Shown here: one piece after another, positions 1 through 5,976 of the stretch
How the letters are laid out: the number at the start of each line of letters is the position of its first letter
Position numbering within the stretch: position 1 is the first letter of the stretch
From: CAVOBC01 sp963693635
GTDB taxonomy: Bacteria; Pseudomonadota; Gammaproteobacteria; Pseudomonadales; Azotimanducaceae
Reading direction: 5' to 3'
NCBI GenBank assembly: GCA_963693635.1
Contig: CAVOBC010000296.1
Location: forward strand, 1-6,152
Length of the DNA: 6,152 nt
Made by a program: the position numbers and the translations under genes
Notes under the pieces: generated by a model
The model's database searches: none
The model's input: the letters and a program-made list of their open reading frames with translations, nothing else
What the model was told of the DNA's origin: nothing

Positions 1-1056
1 CACTACGCCGCCAAACCACTGGACATGCGGGCAGCCCTCGCCATGCTTGTCGATGCGACAGACCTGCTCAGGCGACTTCTGGACGGTGGCCACAGCACAA
101 TTGCAGGCAGGGTTGCAGGAGCCTACAGAAACATAGGCCGTGATGACCTGGCACAGAATATTCTCGATACGATGAGAAGTTCGGGATACAACGTGAATGA
201 AAGCGATCCTTTCAAAGACAAAACGCCCGTCGCTTTCGCGGCACGGGGAATCACCCCTTACGTCAATCGTGTCAGAGTCATGTGGGAGAAAATGCGCGCG
301 CCGATCACCGAAAACTTTCCGGCATCTACCGGACCGATCACAGACATCAAGGCTTACTTAACTGAAATCGACGACAAATATGTCAGCGATGCCTATCAGT
401 CACTTTCAATTGAAGGCTACAGAGTAAGCGAAGACCTCATCAAACGGGTGGCGTCGGGGAACGGGAAACCTGATATGGACAAAGAGGACCGGAAGCAGGG
501 CGACGCTCTTGCGGCCAGGGGCTATTTCCAGGCGTTTCAGGAAGTAAGAAAGAGCGTAGAGAAGGTATTGGATGGTGCTAATCCAGGGCAGCTATTAGCG
601 AAAGACTATGGCTCCTGGTACCGCGAACTCTTTGGCCCTTCGGTGATCGCTGGAATCTTGACTGCTGGAGATGTCGCCGGGTACCGCAACCAACCCGTCC
701 ACATCCAAAGCGCTATGCACACCCCACCGCGACATGAAGCCGTTCCAGATCTCCTGCCTGCATTCTTCGAACTGTTAGAGAAAGAAACAGATCCAGCCGT
801 ACGCGTGGTACTCGGACACTTCATTTTTGTATATATACACCCCTATATTGACGGCAACGGACGTATGGGGCGCTTTCTTATGAATCTCATGATGGCTGCG
901 GGCGGCTATCCCTGGACGATCGTTCCCGTTGCAAAGAGAGCGGAGTATATGGCCTCTCTGGAAGCCGCCAGCGTTGAAGAAGACATCATTCCTTTCGCGA
1001 TATTTCTAGCTGGACTCACGGCCGGTACGAAACAAACCGAAACAAACGCACAGTGA
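1..1056 (+). CDS. Fic-domain protein (predicted AMP-transferase), 5' end outside window
   Basis: Fic enzymes transfer AMP (sometimes another nucleotide moiety) from a nucleotide to a hydroxyl side chain of a target protein in the cytoplasm. The frame is open from base 1; the first Met codon is at 25, but in-frame codons before it read HYAAKPLD, so the true start is probably upstream. Counting from Met 25, residues 272-283 (nt 838-873) read HPYIDGNGRMGR, which fits the Fic consensus HxFx(D/E)GNGRxxR except Tyr for Phe, with catalytic His272 and phosphate-binding Asn278 and Arg280/283. Residues 216-236 (DVAGYRNQPVHI and on) fit the substrate-binding flap hairpin. Residues 126-131 (SLSIEG) match the (S/T)xxxE(G/N) inhibitory motif, placed before the Fic core as in class II Fic proteins, so activity is probably self-restrained through Glu130. 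The region before residue 90 is helical and unassigned; it may belong to a larger N-terminal domain. Target unknown. No antitoxin partner is visible downstream. Confidence 0.92.
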   Translation, partial: HYAAKPLDMRAALAMLVDATDLLRRLLDGGHSTIAGRVAGAYRNIGRDDLAQNILDTMRSSGYNVNESDPFKDKTPVAFAARGITPYVNRVRVMWEKMRAPITENFPASTGPITDIKAYLTEIDDKYVSDAYQSLSIEGYRVSEDLIKRVASGNGKPDMDKEDRKQGDALAARGYFQAFQEVRKSVEKVLDGANPGQLLAKDYGSWYRELFGPSVIAGILTAGDVAGYRNQPVHIQSAMHTPPRHEAVPDLLPAFFELLEKETDPAVRVVLGHFIFVYIHPYIDGNGRMGRFLMNLMMAAGGYPWTIVPVAKRAEYMASLEAASVEEDIIPFAIFLAGLTAGTKQTETNAQ

Positions 1057-1152
1057 ACTGACGAGAGTGCAATGGCAGCGCATGCTGCTGTGGCTTGCCA
1101 GGTCCATCAGCGTGATCGGCTTGAGCGCCTCTGGTTCGGCGCCCCCTCCCGC

Positions 1153-1173
1153 CCTCCTGCCTCCTGCCTCCTG
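1153..1173. repeat. Three tandem copies of the 7-mer cctcctg
   Basis: The unit cctcctg occurs three times head to tail at 1153-1159, 1160-1166 and 1167-1173, inside a pyrimidine-rich stretch beginning near 1141. A 7-base unit in non-coding DNA can change copy number by slippage. It lies about 75 bases before the GTG start of the transporter gene, so it could fall in its leader or promoter region, but no regulatory role can be shown. Confidence 0.75.
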
Positions 1174-1234
1174 CCCGAGAGCTGAATAGCCCTGAGCTGG
1201 CGAAAGGGTGATACTCGCGAATCTTTTCTTTCTC

Positions 1235-1240
1235 AGGAAG
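1235..1240 (+). promoter_or_regulatory. Ribosome binding site deciding the GTG start of the MFS gene
   Basis: AGGAAG sits six bases before GTG 1247, a good Shine-Dalgarno match at good spacing. The alternative in-frame ATG at 1334 lacks a comparable upstream site, so GTG 1247 is preferred. Confidence 0.7.
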
Positions 1241-1246
1241 TAGCCA

Positions 1247-2665
1247 GTGACCGGCCAAGTAGACGGGAGTCCGCCAGGCGTTGATGAGTCAGGGGGGTTT
1301 TGGTCCTACCGACGTTTTCGCGAGTTGGACTTTATGCCATCAGGCTTTTTGCGCTGGTGGCTGCTTGCCCTGATCGTTCTCGGCTGGGCTGTTGAGCAAT
1401 ACGAAGGGCTCAAGACCGGACCCGTGCTTGTGTACGTGTTGGAAGAGTTCGACAAGACACTGGTCCAGTGGGGGTACGTTGCGGCGGCGGCGGGTCTGGC
1501 TTACAGCATTGGCGCAATGTTGCTGAGTCGGATGTCGGACCGGTTTGGTCGGCGGCCGCTGATGGTTTGGCCGGTTCTGTGTTATGCGGTGATTTCTGCA
1601 TTTGGCGCGATGGCTCCCAACTTTTACGTGCTGGCGGCCCTGGCGATGACCGGTAGTTTCATGATGGCGGGCATGAACTCGTCAGTGCACGCTGCGAGTC
1701 GGGATCTAACGCCACAGATGGGGCGCGCGATGGTCTATGCGTGGGTATCGCTGGCGTTTACGATTGGCGCCCTCATGTCAACGCTGATAGCAGCGCATAC
1801 GTTACCCATATGGCCGGGCTGGCGGCCACAATTCTGGGTTGGAACCGTTCTGGGTGGAACGACGGCACTCATTCTCTATTTTGCATATCGTGACCTGTCA
1901 GAACGGGTGCGTGGTCAGATCGTCAAGGATCAGGTGTTGGCGGGGTCTGTCGCGGACCAAACTGACCTGGGCGGAACGGATGACACATCGGGCGAGCGCA
2001 GTACGGTCGCCTACGACGAAGGCCGAGAGATCTATCGAAGCCCCCGGTTATGGTTACTGTCTGGCACGATTGTGTTCTGGTCGCTCACCTACGTAACGGT
2101 GTCCGGTTATGTTCCAACCTATCTGACCCAACACTATGGTCTCGACCCGGCGGTCTCGGCGGGGGTCACATCCTGGTTTTGGATTGTGTTTACAGCCAGC
2201 GTTTTTGTTTCAGGCTGGCTTTCTGATCGGCTGCGTGTGCGTAAAACGATCACTGCATTCGGTGGCATCAGCACGGGTTTCTGCTTTCTCGTCGGCGCCA
2301 ATTTGCCGATTGGAACAAGCGAGTTGACGTTGACACTGGTGTGGTCGTCGACGGGTTTCTTTGCGGGCTTCATCTACCCTGCGTGGTGTGCGATCTATTC
2401 AGAAACGGCAGAAGCAATCTCGCCCTTTGGCGTCGGTCGGGCATTCGGTATCACGGCAACGCTGGCGCCAATAGCTGGCCTGACGCTGAATCTGGGCCTG
2501 CCGCGCGTCGTAGAAATTTGGGGTTGGCCGACGTGGATGATGATTGCCGGGTTTTGTTGTTTTGGCGCCGCTGCGCTTGTTGGATTCGGCAAGGGCCCCT
2601 GGCTCCCGTCGCGGAACAAGGATCGTGGTAATCCGCTGGCTAGCAGCACAGGTGAACAGGCATAA
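1247..2665 (+). CDS. Major facilitator superfamily (MFS) transporter, 12 helices
   Basis: This is a secondary transporter of the inner membrane, moving a small molecule by ion coupling or exchange. It has 472 residues, usual for the family. Hydrophobic segments lie near residues 38-55, 74-95, 104-122, 126-145, 160-183, 194-214, 267-290, 303-325, 334-352, 361-383, 397-417 and 427-447, giving 12 helices in a 6+6 arrangement around a hydrophilic central loop (about 215-265) rich in Asp, Glu and Gly. The MFS signature motif A is clear between helices 2 and 3 (residues 89-104, with Asp98, Arg99, Gly101, Arg102 and Arg103) and repeated in degenerate form between helices 8 and 9 (residues 323-333, GWLSDRLRVRK). 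The N-terminal tail of about 35 residues is hydrophilic, with no signal peptide. The start is GTG with AGGAAG six bases upstream. Substrate cannot be read from sequence. Nearby oxidoreductase and dioxygenase genes suggest uptake or export of an organic acid or other small metabolite, which is inference only. Confidence 0.92.
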   Translation: MTGQVDGSPPGVDESGGFWSYRRFRELDFMPSGFLRWWLLALIVLGWAVEQYEGLKTGPVLVYVLEEFDKTLVQWGYVAAAAGLAYSIGAMLLSRMSDRFGRRPLMVWPVLCYAVISAFGAMAPNFYVLAALAMTGSFMMAGMNSSVHAASRDLTPQMGRAMVYAWVSLAFTIGALMSTLIAAHTLPIWPGWRPQFWVGTVLGGTTALILYFAYRDLSERVRGQIVKDQVLAGSVADQTDLGGTDDTSGERSTVAYDEGREIYRSPRLWLLSGTIVFWSLTYVTVSGYVPTYLTQHYGLDPAVSAGVTSWFWIVFTASVFVSGWLSDRLRVRKTITAFGGISTGFCFLVGANLPIGTSELTLTLVWSSTGFFAGFIYPAWCAIYSETAEAISPFGVGRAFGITATLAPIAGLTLNLGLPRVVEIWGWPTWMMIAGFCCFGAAALVGFGKGPWLPSRNKDRGNPLASSTGEQA

Positions 2666-2800
2666 GACGCACTGTGAGTTTCTGCGTGTTCGAGCCGAAG
2701 ACCCCGCTCACAAAATCGGGTCGCCGCCGTCGTGATTAGAGTTATTCTTCGCACCGATCAAAACGGTTCATGACATCCTCAACAACCAACAGGAACTAAG
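2666..2800. other. Short intergenic gap before the Ddn-like gene
   Basis: These 135 bases lie between two genes on the same strand. No terminator hairpin with a T-run and no convincing promoter was found, so co-transcription of the transporter and the reductase is possible but unproven. Confidence 0.4.
2791..2794 (+). promoter_or_regulatory. Ribosome binding site of the Ddn-like gene
   Basis: AGGA, followed by six bases, precedes ATG 2801. It supports that start codon and shows that the gene is set up to be translated independently of the transporter. Confidence 0.7.
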
Positions 2801-3235
2801 ATGGCTGAATACATCCCACCGACACTGGACTGGGTGCGCAAACAGGTCGAGATTTACGAGTCGAGTGGGGGCACCAAGGGGTCAACCCTGCTGGAAACGG
2901 GGTTGCCGTGCATCATCGTGACCCATCTGGGCAACAAGACTGGCGCGATTCGCAAGATTCCGCTCATGCGTGTGAAAACGGACGGTGGCTACGTACTGGT
3001 CGGTTCCATGGGCGGTCAGCCGAAAAACCCGGTCTGGGTGTACAACCTGCGGAACAATGCTGACGTCGAGATACGCGATGGCACCGAGGTGTTCAAAATG
3101 TGCGCCCGGGAAGTGACCGACGACGGTGAAAGAAAGGCGTTGTGGGACGCGAGCGCGGACGCCTACCCGCCCTACAACGACTACCAGGCAAAAACATCGC
3201 GCAAGATTCCCGTGTTTCTGGCGGAATCCGTCTGA
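2801..3235 (+). CDS. F420H2-dependent quinone/nitroreductase family protein (Ddn-like)
   Basis: Members of this split-barrel family use the deazaflavin F420H2 (some bind FMN or other ligands) to reduce quinones, nitro compounds or activated double bonds. The product has 144 residues, close to family length, so it is a complete single domain. Recognisable family features in order: an N-terminal amphipathic helix (about 8-20); the strand and turn TKGSTLLETGLP leading to HLGNKTGAIRKIPLMRV (residues 42-58), equivalent to the family's TGRKSGKPRRTPLMRV-type core; the GSMGGQPKNPVWVYNL stretch (68-83), which matches the SxGGxxxxPxWyhNL cofactor loop; and the end YNDYQAKTSRKIPVFLAE (125-142), the family's YxxYQxkTxRxIPVxxLE signature. 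ATG 2801 has a good ribosome binding site. No signal peptide or membrane segment is present. The substrate is unknown. If the host makes F420, biosynthesis genes (fbiC, cofC/D/E) should exist elsewhere in its genome. Confidence 0.9.
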   Translation: MAEYIPPTLDWVRKQVEIYESSGGTKGSTLLETGLPCIIVTHLGNKTGAIRKIPLMRVKTDGGYVLVGSMGGQPKNPVWVYNLRNNADVEIRDGTEVFKMCAREVTDDGERKALWDASADAYPPYNDYQAKTSRKIPVFLAESV

Positions 3236-3710
3236 CGCGACCGGCATCGGGCCGGGGCTCCGCTCGTTAGTTCAGGGCCATCACGTCAGGACCCTGGCCT
3301 CAGGACCCTCACCTAAAGATAAGGGCTCACCGACGATTTTTGGAAGTGAGTTCTTGTCGGCTTTGAAGTCGTGCCGGGCATCCGCCTCGTGCGCCTGGAG
3401 TTTTGATTTCTTCCTGCGCTGGTTGCACCGCGACCCTCCTGAAGAATCCCCGCGCAGGATCGGTCGCCCACGCGGGCCATTCGGCCATTCGCAAATATCG
3501 ACCGGCGTCCGGGCGTATTGTTCCTGTTGTTCGTCGCTGAGCTCGTCATCGTATCGAGAAGCTGGCGTCCTTTCTGACCCCAGCTGGCGTGGGCCGCATG
3601 ACACATGTCGTCATGGAAACCGGCAGCGTTTGACCGCGTACCCCACCAGGTCAACCGAACGTTCGACAACGCGGGCGCAAGTGTCTTCACGGGCTCGGGT
3701 ACATTCGACC
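3236..3710. other. Gene-poor stretch between the Ddn-like gene and the TauD remnant
   Basis: About 475 bases without a supportable gene. It has roughly the length needed for the missing N-terminal half of the TauD-type dioxygenase that follows, but I see no TauD N-terminal homology in any of the three forward frames. The long plus-strand frame covering it starts inside the Ddn-like gene and is rich in Arg and Ser, typical of out-of-frame reading. A minus-strand frame (3281-3604, 107 codons) contains a protein-like stretch, DDELSDEQQEQYA, but no family is recognised and it has no clear ribosome binding site. A 10-base direct repeat, tcaggaccct, occurs at 3286-3295 and 3300-3309, four bases apart. 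The region may be a scrambled or deleted gene remnant. Confidence 0.5.
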
Positions 3711-4298
3711 GGCCAATTACGATTCCACAACGACCGCTGTGATGTTGTTGCATTGTTAAGCGCGGGCACTGCGGCTGAAGGTGGCATCAGTCGGATGGTT
3801 AGTGTGCCCATGGTGCACAATCGCATGTTGGCGCAATGTCCTGAACTGCTCGAGTGTCTGTTTGAAAATTATGAGCGCAGTCGCCTGGGTGAAGAATTTG
3901 GTGACGAGGCGCGTTGGTACTCGATTCCGATTCTTACCGAGCTTAATGGCAAGCTGACGTCTCACTACTCGCGGACATTTATCGAATCGGCACAACTGCA
4001 CGCCGGTGTGAGCTAAATGACTGACCGTCAGTGGCGGGCGATTGATGCGATGCATGAGATTGCCGAAGAACTGGCATTTGAGGATGAAATACTGCCCGGC
4101 GAGATTCAGTTGCTGAACAACCATGTGATCTTTCATGGTCGAACGGCATACAAGGATGCAGCAGGTAAACCACCGAGGCTGCTGCACAGGCTTTGGCTAT
4201 CGATGCCAAACAGCCGTCAATTGCCAGAGTCCCACCAGGTTCTATTTCATAATGTCGGTGCTGGTGAGCTTCGTGGCGGTATTCCGGCCAGAGTCTGA
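3711..4298 (+). pseudogene. TauD/TfdA-type Fe(II)/2-oxoglutarate dioxygenase remnant, 5'-truncated and split by TAA
   Basis: Intact family members hydroxylate or cleave small substrates (taurine, phenoxyacetates, betaines and others) using Fe(II), O2 and 2-oxoglutarate, and are usually about 280-380 residues. Here only the C-terminal half is readable. It begins near GQLRFHNDRCDVVALL, where FHND (3723-3734) supplies the iron-binding HxD pair (His 3726-3728, Asp 3732-3734). It continues through SRMVSVPMVHNRML, WYSIPIL and KLTSHYSRTFIESAQ, all at the family's expected order and spacing. TAA at 4014-4016 interrupts the frame, yet homology resumes in the same frame at ATG 4017 (TDRQWRAIDAMHEIAEEL), then PGEIQLLNNHVIFHGRTAY with distal His (4134-4136), and RLLHRLWLSMPNSRQLP with the 2-oxoglutarate-binding Arg (4188-4190), ending RGGIPARV. 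So the catalytic residues survive on both sides of the stop. With the N-terminal half missing, it is most likely a pseudogene. A sequencing error could explain the TAA but not the missing 5' half. The left boundary is approximate. Confidence 0.8.
4014..4016 (+). other. In-frame TAA stop inside the TauD-type remnant
   Basis: The stop falls in the loop after SAQLHAGVS and directly before ATG 4017, giving the junction TAAATG. The frame and family homology are unchanged across it, so the lesion is a single-codon nonsense change and not a frameshift. Confidence 0.8.
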
Positions 4299-4312
4299 TT
4301 TGTTGAGAGGTG

Positions 4313-4328
4313 TTCGGTCTTCACCGAA
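4313..4328. other. Small perfect hairpin after the TauD remnant
   Basis: TTCGGT-CTTC-ACCGAA forms a 6-bp stem with a 4-base loop, 15 bases after the stop of the TauD remnant. No T-run follows, so it is not a standard intrinsic terminator. It could be a remnant terminator, an RNA-stabilising 3' structure, or chance. Confidence 0.35.
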
Positions 4329-4348
4329 GGCTCTACTTCATCCTAGGC

Positions 4349-4465
4349 ATGGTCGGGCGCTTCTTTGAAGTGGTCAGTAATCTTGCCGATGACGTCAGAA
4401 CAACGGTGTCGAAAAGGAATTGTGTTTTACGAGGCGCGTGGGGTAGCGCTGTTGCAGTTTCATGA
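4349..4465 (+). other. Possible 38-codon ORF overlapping the PhyH gene start (ATGA)
   Basis: A frame from ATG 4349 begins MVGRFFEVVSNLADDV and ends at TGA 4463-4465, overlapping ATG 4462 of the dioxygenase gene as ATGA, the arrangement used for translational coupling. In the same frame the upstream codons read RLYFILG, back to a stop at 4304-4306. No good ribosome binding site precedes ATG 4349 and no family is recognised. It may be a leader peptide, the tail of a decayed gene, or chance. It is not accepted as a gene on present evidence. Confidence 0.2.
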
Positions 4466-5955
4466 AAGGCACCGGGGTGACGGGAATGACAGGAACCACG
4501 GACTTGCAACCAGACGAGCGAGATGGCCACACTGGCGTCTCTCCAAAAGATTTGGATCCCGACGTGAAGAACACATTTGAAAAGGACGGCTATGTCGTCC
4601 TAAGAGGCGCCCTGACCGAGGCCGAGGTGGATCGCGTGGCCGACCCGATCTGTACCGCGTTCAGGGCTGGCGAGTACGACGGCTACAAAGAGGATGCGGC
4701 CTATCCCACACCCGGGATCTACTCGATGGGCCCGGCCATCCTTGCCGAGCACCCCGAGATCGCGTTCGTCAGTCTCGCTCACCCGAACATCGTGAACGCG
4801 ATCGAAACCCTGTTCGGCGAGCCCGCGACGCTGGCGCAATACTGGTCGATCATGCGGCCGCCGGGCGCGGGCGTCGACGACAAGCCTTTTGTTCCGGGCA
4901 GCGGTGCACACTTCGACTACAAGCCGTGGCGCTGTGTCGGCTCGTTCGTCAAATGGATGTTCGCTGTGATCCCGTTCGTCGACTACACGGAAGAGGTCGG
5001 GCCACTCTGTGTATCACCGGGTTCGTACCTGAAAACGAAGGTACTTCCGTCCGACGGTCGAGTGCACCAGGTTGACGCAGCGCAGGTCCCGCGGACAGAG
5101 GACGTCGTGCTGGCCGATCCGTCCCTCAGGAAGGGTGACGTCGTGCTGATGCACGGCTTCTCCTGGCATGAGGCCCGCCCCAACTACAGCAAGACGGACC
5201 GGAGCGGGCTTTACATGAAGTTCTACGCGCGGTCCTCGCCCCCCGCGTGCGGGCCGTGGATCTATCCCTCTGCGGTACACGACATCCTGCCGCCGAAGTC
5301 GCGTCACCTGGTGCCGCACCACCGGGGTGACGGCAAGTTCGCGGCCGTTCGGGGCCAGCCGGAAGGTGGCCTCGACGAAGCCCTGCTCCTGATCGAAGAC
5401 CCAGCCGGCCGGGTTCTGTTGCTGGGCGATGGACAGTCCGCCTGGTTCCTGCCTCGGTACGCGGCCGAAGAGGACGAGTCAGCCGGCATTCTGGACGTCG
5501 GTAATGTCATGGGGTCCGTGCTCCAGCGTGCGCACGCCGGGCTTGGCCTGCGGTTGCCGTGGCTTAGCTGGCTCGTCGACCTGCCGGGGGACGCGCCGAA
5601 TGGCGGCGAGTGGCGATGCCGGGTCTATGGCCATCGTCTGGATGAGGCTGCGCCGGCGTTGATTGGTGAAGATGGTGGACGCATCGCATGCCGCTGGATG
5701 TCCGTGGATGAAATCATCGCGGAGGCATCCGCAGACCGGCTCGAGGAAGGCGCCGATATTGGCAAGTGGCTGCACATGTGGAAGGCACAGGAAGACGAAC
5801 ACGGGAACGGGGTGACTCGCAGCTACGGTGTACCCTCCACGCATGTCCGACACTTCCGGTACAACTTCCGGGGTAACCCGCCTGGGCACTACCGGGTCGG
5901 GATGTTTGATGATGCGGGGGTGCCTTTGCCTGGGCCTGAGGTGGTGGCGGACTGA
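4462..5955 (+). CDS. Phytanoyl-CoA dioxygenase (PhyH) family protein with C-terminal degenerate Nudix-like domain
   Basis: The first 280 or so residues form a PhyH-type Fe(II)/2-oxoglutarate dioxygenase, a family that hydroxylates acyl-CoAs, secondary metabolites and other small molecules. FEKDGYVVLRGALTEAEVD (39-57) is the typical N-terminal PhyH opening. HFD at 150-152 is the iron-binding HxD, and SWHEARPNYSKTDRSG (234-249) holds the distal His236 and, eleven residues on, the 2-oxoglutarate-binding Arg247, so the site looks complete. PhyH proteins are usually about 250-300 residues; this one has 497. Residues about 305-440 resemble a Nudix fold by eye: a strand EALLLIEDPAGRVLLL, then WFLPRYAAEEDES (328-340), QRAHAGLGL (355-363) in the Nudix-box position, and RWMSVDEII (411-419). 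The metal-binding glutamates of REUxEExGU are absent, so hydrolase activity is unlikely. Residues 440-497 are an unassigned tail. The start is uncertain: ATG 4462 has no clear ribosome binding site, while in-frame ATG 4486 (Met9) follows GGGGTGA by five bases. Substrate unknown. Confidence 0.88.
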   Translation: MKGTGVTGMTGTTDLQPDERDGHTGVSPKDLDPDVKNTFEKDGYVVLRGALTEAEVDRVADPICTAFRAGEYDGYKEDAAYPTPGIYSMGPAILAEHPEIAFVSLAHPNIVNAIETLFGEPATLAQYWSIMRPPGAGVDDKPFVPGSGAHFDYKPWRCVGSFVKWMFAVIPFVDYTEEVGPLCVSPGSYLKTKVLPSDGRVHQVDAAQVPRTEDVVLADPSLRKGDVVLMHGFSWHEARPNYSKTDRSGLYMKFYARSSPPACGPWIYPSAVHDILPPKSRHLVPHHRGDGKFAAVRGQPEGGLDEALLLIEDPAGRVLLLGDGQSAWFLPRYAAEEDESAGILDVGNVMGSVLQRAHAGLGLRLPWLSWLVDLPGDAPNGGEWRCRVYGHRLDEAAPALIGEDGGRIACRWMSVDEIIAEASADRLEEGADIGKWLHMWKAQEDEHGNGVTRSYGVPSTHVRHFRYNFRGNPPGHYRVGMFDDAGVPLPGPEVVAD

Positions 5956-5976
5956 TCAGTCGCCTTTAGAATCCAG

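Larger units (their letters stand above)
1057..1246. other. Intergenic gap between fic and MFS genes
   Basis: These 190 bases hold no supported gene. They contain a short tandem repeat (listed separately) and the ribosome binding site of the following transporter gene. I see no convincing hairpin with a T-run that would end the fic transcript and no clear -35/-10 pair. A reading frame on the minus strand across this stretch has low-complexity Arg/Gly-rich content and was not accepted as a gene. Confidence 0.5.

Noticed and set aside
1016..1258. Minus-strand 80-codon frame across the fic/MFS gap
   Set aside because: Its product is Arg/Gly-rich, low in complexity, and overlaps both neighbouring genes antisense.
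3281..3604. Minus-strand frame of 107 codons as a hypothetical gene
   Set aside because: A short protein-like stretch is present, but there is no recognisable family, no clear ribosome binding site, and the frame overlaps other open frames of similar length in the same stretch.
3126..3710. Long plus-strand frame starting inside the Ddn-like gene and running into the TauD remnant
   Set aside because: Its first part is an out-of-frame reading of the Ddn-like gene, and the middle is Arg/Ser/Thr-rich with no homology. Only the part after about 3711 carries family motifs.
4014..4016. TAA read as a sense codon or recoding site
   Set aside because: There is no known recoding of TAA in this context, no visible recoding structure, and the missing 5' half already indicates decay.
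3756..4187. Minus-strand 143-codon frame opposite the TauD remnant
   Set aside because: The plus strand has clear dioxygenase homology with ordered catalytic motifs; the minus-strand product matches nothing.
4470..5333. Exact 14-base repeat, caccggggtgacgg, at 4470-4483 and 5320-5333
   Set aside because: Both copies lie in the PhyH-family coding region but in different codon phases. A single 14-base match in GC-rich DNA of this length is not surprising.
5479..5889. Minus-strand 136-codon frame inside the PhyH-family gene
   Set aside because: It is a typical antisense shadow in GC-rich coding DNA, while the plus strand has domain structure and intact catalytic residues.
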